A stretch of DNA of 64,000 nucleotides from Duganella fentianensis (GTDB lineage Bacteria; Pseudomonadota; Gammaproteobacteria; Burkholderiales; Burkholderiaceae_D): contig NZ_WWCL01000001.1 in the NCBI RefSeq assembly GCF_009857835.1, positions 1,715,483 to 1,779,482 on the forward strand, written 5' to 3'. Of this stretch, positions 55,942 to 64,000 are shown piece by piece (position 1 is the stretch's first letter; each line of letters starts with the position of its first letter). The notes under the pieces were generated by a model. That model did no database searches, was not told where the DNA came from, and saw only the letters and a list, made by a program, of their open reading frames with translations. The translations under genes were made by a program, and so were the position numbers.

Positions 55942-56006
55942 AGGGATTAAGGCATGTAGCTGCGGGTTAATCAAGGGACCCGAGATTCGCAATTTTAGGA
56001 GGAGAG

Positions 56007-56423
56007 ATGATTAGTAGGAAACGTCCTAGCGCGGATGAGGTTTTGGATGCCGTAGCTGCATTGTTGAATCAATACTGGCAACAAGACGATGAGCAAGTCC
56101 AGCTCGAAGATAGGCATCAGGATGACTTTGTCGAAAGTGAGCAGTGTGCTAATAGTGAATCGGTTCAGCCTCAGAATGAGCAACTTGTATTTGGGCCGAA
56201 CTCGGGTATTACGACGAATTCTGTGCACGAGACAGGCAAGCTGCCATGGAACGACGTTACCGGCCTGCTGCCCAAAGGACTGAATTTGCCCATGTCGCCG
56301 ACCCTCTACGCCAAGATGCTTTGGATTACAAACAACGTGCCAAAAATGTCCCTGCAAAAAATTGCGAGGGCGGGTGCAGAAGCTGAGGCAGATCGTTTGA
56401 TTGCACTGCACTATAAGCCCTAA
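56007..56423 (+). CDS. Hypothetical island protein
   Basis: 138 residues, Glu/Gln-rich N-terminal half, then a helical C-terminus (LYAKMLWITNNVPKMSLQKIARAGAEAEADRLIALHYKP). A strong AGGAGGAGAG ribosome site precedes the ATG, which supports expression. No recognised family. The C-terminal segment might be a small HTH-like or adaptor region. Confidence 0.7.
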   Translation: MISRKRPSADEVLDAVAALLNQYWQQDDEQVQLEDRHQDDFVESEQCANSESVQPQNEQLVFGPNSGITTNSVHETGKLPWNDVTGLLPKGLNLPMSPTLYAKMLWITNNVPKMSLQKIARAGAEAEADRLIALHYKP

Positions 56424-56669
56424 GTCGCGGCTAACTTCTATCAGTTGTGGCTCAGCGTAGTTAAGAACTCTTACTCGCCCAATTTAGGCGGTGCTTCAAT
56501 AGAGAACTTAAGATTTACGCTCTGTATGTCAGCGGAGTGTTACGGCTTTGCCTGATTCTGCTTGCAAAGTATATTTTTGCAGATATGGCAAGTTTTTCAT
56601 TTCGATTGTTGGCAGAATACGGCAAAATGGTTGCTATTGAAGAACGCAACTTTGCAATGAGCCTCGCTA

Positions 56670-58220
56670 ATGATTGACGACATTAAAAAAACACTATGGG
56701 CTACCGCCGATAAACTCCGTGCCAACATGGACGCCGCCGAATACAAGCACCTTGTACTCGGCCTGATCTTCGTCAAATATATTTCCGATACATTTCAGTC
56801 CCGCCGCGAAGAGCTAACGCGACGATTCGCAGATCAAAATGATGACTACTTTCTGCAGGATTGTGATGCCGAATTGTTGGCTGAAGAATTGGAGGATCGC
56901 GACTATTACCGTGAAGTAAACGTGTTCTGGGTGCCTGAAGCTGCACGCTGGGAAAGCATCCGTGCCAATGCCAAACAGTCAGACATCGGCAAACGCATTG
57001 ACGATGCATTGTCACTGATCGAAATCGAGAACCCCAAGCTGAAGGGCATTCTAGACAAACGCTATGCGCGCGCGCAGCTACCTGATGGCAAACTGGGCGA
57101 ACTGGTCGATCTTGTATCGCAGATCGGTTTCGGAGTCGATGCTAATACCGCACGCGATGTACTCGGTCAGGTCTACGAATACTTCCTTGGTATGTTTGCC
57201 AGTGCGGAAGGTAAGCGTGGTGGACAGTTCTACACCCCAGCCAGCATCGTCAAAACACTAGTTGCCGTACTGGCGCCGCACCACGGCAAGGTCTATGACC
57301 CGTGCTGTGGCTCAGGCGGCATGTTCGTCCAGTCCGAACGCTTCATCGAATCACACGGCGGTAAGCTAGGCGACGTCAGCATTTACGGGCAGGAAGCCAA
57401 TCCGACTACATGGCGACTGGCTGCAATGAACCTTGCTATTCGCGGCATAGATTTCAATCTTGGGCGCGAACCAGCCGACACGTTTGTCCGTAACCAACAT
57501 TCAGACCTACGCGCAGATTTTGTGCTTGCTAATCCACCGTTCAATATCAGCGACTGGTGGCATGGAAGTCTGGAAGGCGATCCTCGCTGGGTATACGGTA
57601 CGCCCCCACAAGGCAATGCGAACTATGCATGGCTGCAACACATGTTGTTTCACCTAAAGCCCGCTGGTCGTGCCGGTATAGTGCTAGCTAATGGCAGCAT
57701 GAGTTCAAGCCAGAACAGTGAAGGCGATATTCGTCGTGCAATGGTTGATGCGGATGTCGTGGAAGTTATGATCGCGTTGCCTAGTCAACTATTCTTCAAT
57801 ACACCGATTCCAGCCTGTTTGTGGTTCCTTGCGAGGCAAAAGACTGCACGCAAAGGTGAAGTGCTGTTTATAGATGCTCGCAAACTTGGCAGCATGATAA
57901 GCCGCGTTCAGTGCGAATTCACCGATGGCGTCATCGGCCGCATTTCTGCGACTGTTTCTGCGTGGCGTGGCGAGGGGGCTAGCGAATATGCAGATGTCGC
58001 TGGTTACTGCCGCAGTGTCTCACTTGTCGAAATTGCGGAACATGGTTATGTGCTGACACCAGGTCGTTATGTCGGTGCTGAAGAAGTCGAAGACGACGAT
58101 GAAGCATTTCCGGAAAAAATGCAGAGGCTTACCGAGAAGCTGGGCGAACAAATGACTAAGGGAGCTGAGCTGGATGTGCTGATTCGGAAGAAGCTGGGAG
58201 GATTAGGTTATGCGTTCTGA
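56670..58220 (+). CDS. hsdM: Type I restriction-modification methyltransferase subunit
   Basis: 516 residues. N-terminal HsdM_N helical domain (about 10-140), then the N6-adenine methyltransferase with motif I VYDPCCGSGGMFV (SAM site) and motif IV LANPPFNISDWW (NPPF catalytic). It methylates adenine in the recognition sequence and, with HsdS and HsdR, forms the complete enzyme. Its stop overlaps the hsdS start by 11 bases. The 246-base gap in front has no gene. Confidence 0.97.
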   Translation: MIDDIKKTLWATADKLRANMDAAEYKHLVLGLIFVKYISDTFQSRREELTRRFADQNDDYFLQDCDAELLAEELEDRDYYREVNVFWVPEAARWESIRANAKQSDIGKRIDDALSLIEIENPKLKGILDKRYARAQLPDGKLGELVDLVSQIGFGVDANTARDVLGQVYEYFLGMFASAEGKRGGQFYTPASIVKTLVAVLAPHHGKVYDPCCGSGGMFVQSERFIESHGGKLGDVSIYGQEANPTTWRLAAMNLAIRGIDFNLGREPADTFVRNQHSDLRADFVLANPPFNISDWWHGSLEGDPRWVYGTPPQGNANYAWLQHMLFHLKPAGRAGIVLANGSMSSSQNSEGDIRRAMVDADVVEVMIALPSQLFFNTPIPACLWFLARQKTARKGEVLFIDARKLGSMISRVQCEFTDGVIGRISATVSAWRGEGASEYADVAGYCRSVSLVEIAEHGYVLTPGRYVGAEEVEDDDEAFPEKMQRLTEKLGEQMTKGAELDVLIRKKLGGLGYAF

Positions 58221-59550
58221 TTGGCCTACCTCAACAATCGCCGAGCTAATTTTGAAAGGCCAAGCTGTCGTACAAACTGGGCCATTTGGGTCACAATTAC
58301 ACAGCCACGATTATGTAGATATCGGTGTGCCTGTAATTCCAACTGAAGCGATTGGTCGCGGTTATATTCGCGACATCGAAGTTCCTAGGGTAAGTGAAAA
58401 AAAGGCATCCGAGCTTGATCGTCACCGTTTACAACTTGGAGATATTTTATTTGCACGCCGAGGTGCGCAAGCAACTGGACTTTCTGCAATTGTAGATAAA
58501 CGATATGTCGGTGCACTTTGTGGAACAGGCGCGCTCCTCCTTCGATTAAAGACGAAGGATCTTGATCCGAATTATTTGGCTAGATATCTATCTAGTGATA
58601 AAACATATCAATGGTTGAGGACCCACGCTGTAGGGGCGGTGATGCCGAATATTAATACGGACATCATTAAGGCAATCCCGATCTTGATTCCGCCGATAAG
58701 AGAGCAACGTCAACTTGCCGAGTTTTTTGGATCTATCGACGAACGCATAATACTGCTCCGCGAAATGAACGCCACGCTCGAAGCCATAGCGCAAGCCTTG
58801 TTCAAGTCGTGGTTCGTTGATTTCGATCCGGTTCGTGCAAAGCAAGGTGGTCAACAGCCGGATGGCATGGATGAAGCGACGGCGGCGTTGTTTCCTAATG
58901 GTTTTGAGGAATCGGAGTTGGGGTTCGTGCCTAAGGGGTGGGAGCCTAGATCTTTTACTGAAACAGTTACTGTTATCGGTGGCGGCACTCCGAAGACAGC
59001 GAATACAGAATACTGGAATGGAGATATCCCTTGGTATTCGGTTGTTGACGCTCCAAAGTTGAGCGATGTTTTCGTTATCGATACTGAAAAGCATATATCG
59101 GAAGCTGGAGTAAGTAACTCATCAACTAAGCTTTTACCTGCGGGGACAACGATCATTTCCGCGCGCGGAACGGTTGGGAAATTGGCCTTGACTGGTCGAA
59201 TAATGGCAATGAATCAGTCATGCTACGGACTGAGCGGTAAGGCAAATGATAGCTACTTCACATATTTCAGCACCTACCTTATTGTTGAAACCTTAAAACA
59301 GCGGACACATGGCTCAGTCTTCGACACGATCACTCGCAGCACGCTAGATGGCGTAACGATTATCTACCCAACAAAGGCAATAATTGATCTGTTTGAAATC
59401 AGCATCTCACCTGTGATGGAGCGAATGAAAGAAAATCTGGAACTAGTGACTACACTTTCATCACTTCGCGACACACTACTTCCCCGCTTAATCTCTGGTC
59501 AGCTACGCATAGCCGATGTAGAAAGCATGGTTGACGAGGCTGTCTCATGA
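58210..59550 (+). CDS. hsdS: Type I restriction-modification specificity subunit
   Basis: 446 residues. Two target-recognition domains (about 5-175 and 235-400) separated and followed by conserved helical regions ([40 protein letters not shown]; then [15 protein letters not shown]). Each TRD reads half of a bipartite site. Base use is more A/T-rich in the TRDs than in hsdM, as often seen. Four-base overlap with hsdR (ATGA). Confidence 0.96.
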   Translation: MRSDWPTSTIAELILKGQAVVQTGPFGSQLHSHDYVDIGVPVIPTEAIGRGYIRDIEVPRVSEKKASELDRHRLQLGDILFARRGAQATGLSAIVDKRYVGALCGTGALLLRLKTKDLDPNYLARYLSSDKTYQWLRTHAVGAVMPNINTDIIKAIPILIPPIREQRQLAEFFGSIDERIILLREMNATLEAIAQALFKSWFVDFDPVRAKQGGQQPDGMDEATAALFPNGFEESELGFVPKGWEPRSFTETVTVIGGGTPKTANTEYWNGDIPWYSVVDAPKLSDVFVIDTEKHISEAGVSNSSTKLLPAGTTIISARGTVGKLALTGRIMAMNQSCYGLSGKANDSYFTYFSTYLIVETLKQRTHGSVFDTITRSTLDGVTIIYPTKAIIDLFEISISPVMERMKENLELVTTLSSLRDTLLPRLISGQLRIADVESMVDEAVS

Positions 59551-62500
59551 GCATGACCGAAGACCAACTGGAAAGCGAAGCAGTTGGCTGGCTTCAAGAG
59601 GTTGGCTACCACTATGTCAACGGCTATGCGATTGCTCCGGACGGCGAATATCCAGAGCGCAAAAACTATCAGCAGCCGCTGTTAGTTGAGCGTTTGCTTG
59701 GTGCTATCAACCGCCTGAATCCTACGATCCCGCTGATAGCCCGCGAAGACGCGCTAAAGCAGGTTATGGACATAGGCATACCGGCCTTACTGTCGGCAAA
59801 TCGCCATTTCCACAGCCTGCTCGTCAATGGCGTTCCGGTGCAGTATCAGAAGAATGGCGAGACGCGCGGCGACTTTGTTCGCCTTATCAATTTCGCGGAC
59901 ATCACCGCCAACGAATGGCTGGCCGTGAATCAATACACGCTCAAAGGACCCAAGCATACCCGTCGCCCTGACATCATCTTGTTCGTCAATGGCATGCCGT
60001 TGGTGCTGATGGAACTGAAGAATCCAGCCGATGAAAACGCAGACATCTGGAAAGCCTTCGACCAAATACAGACCTACAAAGAGCAGATCCCCGACGTCTT
60101 CAACTACAACGAAGTACTGGTTATTTCTGACGGCAGTGAAGCTCGTCTTGGTTCGTTATCGAGCGATGCAGAACGCTTTATGCAGTGGCGAACCATCGAT
60201 GGCGTCACGCTTGATCCGCTCGGCCAATTTAACGAGCTGGAAACGCTGATTCGTGGCATTCTCGCTCCACGCTACATCCTGGATTACTTGCGGTTCTTCG
60301 TACTGTTTGAAGATGACGGAAAACTGATCAAGAAGATCGCTGGTTATCACCAGTTCCACGCTGTCCGTGCTGCCATCAACCAAGTCGTTTCTGCGTCGCG
60401 CCCAGGCGGCAGCCACAAAGGCGGTGTGGTTTGGCACACGCAAGGCAGCGGCAAGAGTATCACCATGACCTGCTTTGCTGCGCGGGTCATGCGTGAATCG
60501 GCGATGGAGAATCCAACGATTGTTGTCATCACCGACCGCAATGACCTCGATGGTCAGTTGTTCGGTGTATTTTCATTGGCACAGGATTTATTGCGCGAGC
60601 AGCCGGTGCAGGCCGAAACCCGTGGCGACCTACGTGCAAAGCTGGGCAATCGACCTTCGGGCGGCATCGTATTCGCTACCATCCAGAAATTCATGCCTGG
60701 CGAAGACGAAGACAGTTTCCCTGTCCTGTCGGAGCGTAGCAATATAGTGGTGATTGCCGATGAAGCGCACCGCACCCAGTACGGCTTTGAAGCGAAATTT
60801 AAGGGCGACGATAAAGGCTATCAAGTCGGCTATGCCCAGCATCTACGTGATGCACTGCCTAACGCTACTTTTGTCGCCTTTACTGGCACGCCGGTTTCTG
60901 GCGAAGACCGTGATACCCGTGCTGTGTTTGGTGATTACATTCACGTCTACGATATGCAGCAAGCGAAGGACGATGGCGCTACGGTTGCCATCTTCTACGA
61001 ATCAAGGCTCGCCAAGTTAGGGCTGAAGGAAGCGGAACTGGACGAACTGGATGCCGAAGTTGATGAACTGGCCGAAGGCGAAGACGGCGACGAACAATCA
61101 AAGCTGAAAAGCAAATGGGCTGCACTGGAGAAAGTCGTCGGTGCTGAACCTCGCATCCGACAAGTTGCCGCTGATTTGGTAGCGCATTTTGAAGAGCGAT
61201 CAAAAGCACAAAGCGGTAAGGCGATGGTAGTGGCAATGAGCCGCGATATCTGTGTCCACTTGCACAACGAAATCATCAAGCTACGCCCAGACTGGCACGA
61301 CGAAGATCCGACCAAGGGTGCAATCAAGATCGTGATGACAGGCTCAGCCAGCGATAAGCCATTGCTGCGGCCACACATCTATTCAAAGCAGGTAAAGAGG
61401 GATCTGGAGAAGCGGTTCAAGAATCCGGCTGACCCGTTACGTCTGGTGCTTGTGCGCGACATGTGGCTGACTGGTTTCGATGCTCCCTGCGTCCATACGC
61501 TGTATGTGGATAAGCCCATGAAAGGCCACAACCTGATGCAGGCTATCGCTCGGGTGAATAGGGTGTTCAAAGACAAGCAAGGCGGGTTGGTGGTCGATTA
61601 CATCGGCATTGCCAACGATCTCAAAAAGGCACTGAAAGAATACACCGCAAGCAATGGCCGTGGTAGGCCGACAGTCGATGCGAATGAAGCATATGCGGTT
61701 CTTGAAGAGAAACTCGAAGTTCTTCGCGCCATGCTACAGGGCTTTGACTACAGCAATTTCCTGAAGGGCGGTCACAAACTGTTGGCTGGAGCAGCGAACC
61801 ATGTGCTTACTGAAAAGGACGGCAAGAAGCGTTGGGCTGATCATGCGCTGGCGATGAGCAAGGCGTTTTCGCTATGTTGTACGCTGGATGAAGCAAAGGC
61901 GGTGCGCGAGGAAGTCGCATTCTTCCAAGCCATTAAAGTACTGCTGACTAAGCGCGAAATCAGCAACAAGAAGAAGACGGATGAGGAACGAGAATTAGCG
62001 ATCAGGCAGATCATTAGTTCGGCCGTCGTTTCGGAACAAGTCGTGGATATTTTCGACGCGGTCGGACTGGATAAACCTAATATCGGCTTGCTCGATGATG
62101 ACTTTCTTGCGGAAGTCCGCAATCTGCCAGAACGCAATCTCGCTGTTGAATTACTCCAACGGTTGCTGGAAGGCGAGATCAAAAGCAAGTTCGGCGGCAA
62201 CATCGTGCAGAACAAGAAGTTTTCCGAGCTGCTAACCGATGTCATTAAGCGCTATCAGAACAGATCGATTGAGACGGCGCAGGTGATTGAAGAGCTGATT
62301 CAGATGGCGAAGAAGTTCAAGGAGGCTGCGAACCGCAACGAGTCGCTGGGGCTGACTGATGATGAAATCCGCTTCTATGATGCGCTCGCTAACAACGAAT
62401 CAGCAGTTCGTGAACTTAGCGATGAAACCCTGAAGCTGATTGCACACGAACTGACGGAAAATCTGCGACAGAACGTGAGCGTCGATTGGTCGCAGCGCGA

Positions 62501-62636
62501 AAGCGTACGTGCCAAGCTGCGCCTGATGGTGAAACGAATCCTGAGGAAATATAAATACCCGCCAGATCAGCAGGAGGATGCGATACAGACCGTATTACAG
62601 CAAGCGGAAAACCTGAGTTCGGAATGGGTTGTGTGA
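59547..62636 (+). CDS. hsdR: Type I restriction endonuclease subunit
   Basis: 1029 residues. N-terminal PD-(D/E)xK nuclease ([22 protein letters not shown]), then SF2 helicase/translocase motifs: Walker [15 protein letters not shown] in [20 protein letters not shown] (III), and [13 protein letters not shown] (VI). The C-terminal helical domain binds HsdM. Motor and nuclease that cut unmethylated DNA after translocation. Intact operon hsdM-hsdS-hsdR. Confidence 0.97.
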   Translation: MSMTEDQLESEAVGWLQEVGYHYVNGYAIAPDGEYPERKNYQQPLLVERLLGAINRLNPTIPLIAREDALKQVMDIGIPALLSANRHFHSLLVNGVPVQYQKNGETRGDFVRLINFADITANEWLAVNQYTLKGPKHTRRPDIILFVNGMPLVLMELKNPADENADIWKAFDQIQTYKEQIPDVFNYNEVLVISDGSEARLGSLSSDAERFMQWRTIDGVTLDPLGQFNELETLIRGILAPRYILDYLRFFVLFEDDGKLIKKIAGYHQFHAVRAAINQVVSASRPGGSHKGGVVWHTQGSGKSITMTCFAARVMRESAMENPTIVVITDRNDLDGQLFGVFSLAQDLLREQPVQAETRGDLRAKLGNRPSGGIVFATIQKFMPGEDEDSFPVLSERSNIVVIADEAHRTQYGFEAKFKGDDKGYQVGYAQHLRDALPNATFVAFTGTPVSGEDRDTRAVFGDYIHVYDMQQAKDDGATVAIFYESRLAKLGLKEAELDELDAEVDELAEGEDGDEQSKLKSKWAALEKVVGAEPRIRQVAADLVAHFEERSKAQSGKAMVVAMSRDICVHLHNEIIKLRPDWHDEDPTKGAIKIVMTGSASDKPLLRPHIYSKQVKRDLEKRFKNPADPLRLVLVRDMWLTGFDAPCVHTLYVDKPMKGHNLMQAIARVNRVFKDKQGGLVVDYIGIANDLKKALKEYTASNGRGRPTVDANEAYAVLEEKLEVLRAMLQGFDYSNFLKGGHKLLAGAANHVLTEKDGKKRWADHALAMSKAFSLCCTLDEAKAVREEVAFFQAIKVLLTKREISNKKKTDEERELAIRQIISSAVVSEQVVDIFDAVGLDKPNIGLLDDDFLAEVRNLPERNLAVELLQRLLEGEIKSKFGGNIVQNKKFSELLTDVIKRYQNRSIETAQVIEELIQMAKKFKEAANRNESLGLTDDEIRFYDALANNESAVRELSDETLKLIAHELTENLRQNVSVDWSQRESVRAKLRLMVKRILRKYKYPPDQQEDAIQTVLQQAENLSSEWVV

Positions 62637-62684
62637 TCGGCTGTATGCATGTCAAGCCAGAGATTGCAGTAGCTGCCCTGAAAG

Positions 62685-62713
62685 CACAAGGCCAGAACTA
62701 GTCTGGCCTTGTG
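62685..62713. terminator. Hairpin after hsdR
   Basis: Perfect 12-bp stem with a 5-base loop (CACAAGGCCAGA and complement). No T-run follows, so it may be a weak or factor-dependent terminator or an mRNA-stabilising hairpin. Confidence 0.5.
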
Positions 62714-62825
62714 AGCGATACGTCCCGCCTGCTTTCGGTTTATTAGGCCGACGCGCAAACTCTATCACTGGGGTCAATTTTAGCAAGTGCATATGGCTGG
62801 ATCAAGCAGGATTCAGATGTCACGA

Positions 62826-63116
62826 CTATGTGGCCAAGTTGATAGCACTACTTTTCGTTAGCTGGTCAACCTTAGTTTCTATCCGAGCTAGGCGTACCAT
62901 AACCTCTGCGAACTTAGCCATTACCTTTTCTATACCCACACTCAGTTCGGACCGCTGCCGCTGATTGACAGTAGTGGCAATTTTCAGATTGGACCGTTGA
63001 TTTTGTGTCGAATGCTGCAAGTAGAGTTTAGCCGCCAAAGCAGGGAAATCTCGTAGGGGACGAAAATAGATGACTTTCATAATTGTCGCTTGAGTGAATA
63101 TCTCGTAGATTTTCAT
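62826..63116 (-). CDS. Small coiled-coil hypothetical protein
   Basis: 96 residues: an N-terminal mixed part (MKVIYFRPLRDFPALAAKLYLQHS) and a C-terminal heptad-like helix (VGIEKVMAKFAEVMVRLARIETKVDQLTK). A/T-rich, between hsdR and the HNH gene. A second ATG at 63080 is an alternative start. No ribosome site obvious. Real-gene status uncertain. Confidence 0.4.
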   Translation of the reverse strand: MKIYEIFTQATIMKVIYFRPLRDFPALAAKLYLQHSTQNQRSNLKIATTVNQRQRSELSVGIEKVMAKFAEVMVRLARIETKVDQLTKSSAINLAT

Positions 63117-63223
63117 CTGGCTAAAAATATTCGACCGCGTTTTATTTATGATGAAGTCTGAAAAATTTACTTGTAATCAGTCGCAAAAATTTTGAAGGTT
63201 GTGCTGATCCAATAGTCCCAATG

Positions 63224-63250
63224 CCCCCCCAGCTTTGGCTCCCCCCCCCC
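63224..63250. repeat. Poly-C tracts beside the HNH gene
   Basis: Runs of 7 C (63224-63230) and 10 C (63241-63250) lie just beyond the 3' end of the HNH gene. Homopolymer runs of this length can slip in replication, or may be assembly or sequencing errors. Confidence 0.6.
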
Positions 63251-63251
63251 T

Positions 63252-63989
63252 CTACTGTAGGGCAGTTGGGCTATCGCTTTGCCGCAGTTGCCGATGAATG
63301 AAACGGTGACAGTTAGCGCAAAGGCACTGCAGGTCATCAAGCGAAGTCTTGTGTCCTGGCAGCATTTCGCTTACGTGCACCTTGGCATGATGCACCTCTA
63401 TGCAGGCTTCGCCGTCCTCTGAGCTGTATTCTTTAACTGGGTCAAGTCCACATCGTTCACACGTAAGTCTGCCATGAAACCGGCGATATTGCGTTTTCTT
63501 TGCTTTAGCCAATCCCGCACTTCGCTCCCGTTTGAGATGCGAAACTAAGAGAACCGAGCCTTCGGCCCATTCTTGTTCTAAATCATTGGCAGGAGTAGTA
63601 GTGGTTGTTTCCGCATCCTTAGCTATAACGCTGTATCCGGCTGCCCGTAATAAACGGAAGCAAGCCGATCCTTCGCCACCAGTAAAATTCTTCGGGACAA
63701 CCTCTTGGCCGCCTGTAGCCATTGATAGTGCCATTCCAAACACTGCTTTAGGCGGAAAGCGCCGATCGTCGGCAACTAAGTCGAAGTCTGTAGATGGACC
63801 AAAAAATGGCTGGCTTTCACCTGCAATAAACCGCTGTACCGCTTGCCAAACGAATTCCGGAGTGGCTAGTTCAAGAAGCGGTTCCGGTTTTTCGGACAGT
63901 AGGATAAGTGGATGCCTTGCTTCACAATAGCGGCCGCAAGGCCGGATTTTAGGAGCAAAGGCATGACGAAAAGAACAAGACGGAACCAC
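63252..63989 (-). CDS. HNH endonuclease with McrA-like N-terminal domain
   Basis: 245 residues. The N-terminal part (about 40-130: PEFVWQAVQRFIAGESQPFFGPSTDFDLV, RRFPPKAVFGMALSM, GSACFRLLRAAGYSVI) resembles the head domain of ScoMcrA-type enzymes, which recognise modified (methylated or phosphorothioated) DNA. The C-terminal HNH: CERCG, IEVHHAKVHVSE (HH), LCANCHRFIHR, a Cys4 zinc site. It would act as a modification-dependent restriction enzyme next to the type I system. A stop precedes the GTG at 63989, and no ATG exists in the N-terminal part, so this GTG is the likely start. Confidence 0.82.
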   Translation of the reverse strand: MVPSCSFRHAFAPKIRPCGRYCEARHPLILLSEKPEPLLELATPEFVWQAVQRFIAGESQPFFGPSTDFDLVADDRRFPPKAVFGMALSMATGGQEVVPKNFTGGEGSACFRLLRAAGYSVIAKDAETTTTTPANDLEQEWAEGSVLLVSHLKRERSAGLAKAKKTQYRRFHGRLTCERCGLDPVKEYSSEDGEACIEVHHAKVHVSEMLPGHKTSLDDLQCLCANCHRFIHRQLRQSDSPTALQ

Positions 63990-64000
63990 TCAGCGGCGTT

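Overview
This 64 kb window is GC-rich and gene-dense chromosomal DNA of a free-living betaproteobacterium. Gene content (Bph3-type H-NS, AzoR/pirin, DUF1294-TrpS, YXWXPGYW-repeat and glycine-zipper secreted proteins, TSP3-like acidic repeats) fits an Oxalobacteraceae member of the Massilia/Duganella/Janthinobacterium kind. That placement is inferred from family content; no search was run.

Layout. 1-24 kb is ordinary chromosome: a metallo-beta-lactamase-fold hydrolase (cut by the left edge), an ArsR-controlled old yellow enzyme, the SMR exporter Gdx, an AstE/ASPA-type deacylase, an acyltransferase, azoR-pirin with a divergent LysR regulator, psd, a degenerate two-component pair, an H-NS protein, two secreted hydrolases, trpS, transporters and an orphan cheW.

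24.1-46.6 kb holds the most unusual content: two convergent blocks of signalling and cell-wall genes. The plus block encodes a membrane transpeptidase (PBP), a protein with a C-terminal HTH-like segment, a small partner, an SPFH-like protein, a tandem Lon-protease-like protein, a zinc-ribbon/SPFH/coiled-coil protein and a SHOCT-kinase-coiled-coil-FGE fusion. The minus block encodes a Ser/Thr kinase, an FtsW/RodA-type protein with FHA-like N-terminal segments, an FHA-like protein, an SH3-domain membrane protein, a PP2C phosphatase and an FHA protein. The combination PBP + FtsW/RodA + FHA + PP2C + Ser/Thr kinase mirrors the actinobacterial fhaA-fhaB-pstP-rodA-pbpA-pknA-pknB cluster, but with extra SPFH, Lon-like and FGE parts. 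I propose it as a phosphorylation-controlled peptidoglycan or envelope-stress system. Three small ordinary genes (YjdM, OsmC, pirin) sit between the blocks.

46.6-53.9 kb returns to ordinary genes: a glycine-zipper protein, a GNAT, an M28 peptidase, a CLC antiporter of probable fluoride type, an SDR/LysR pair and a zinc-ribbon protein. From about 53.7 kb the DNA becomes visibly more A/T-rich. A 22-nt remnant of a tRNA-Leu 3' end at 54996-55017 marks a likely attachment site. To its right lies a genomic island with an XRE regulator and operator, a lipoprotein, a complete type I restriction-modification operon (hsdM-hsdS-hsdR) and an HNH endonuclease at the right edge. No rRNA genes, complete tRNA genes, CRISPR arrays or intact insertion sequences were seen.
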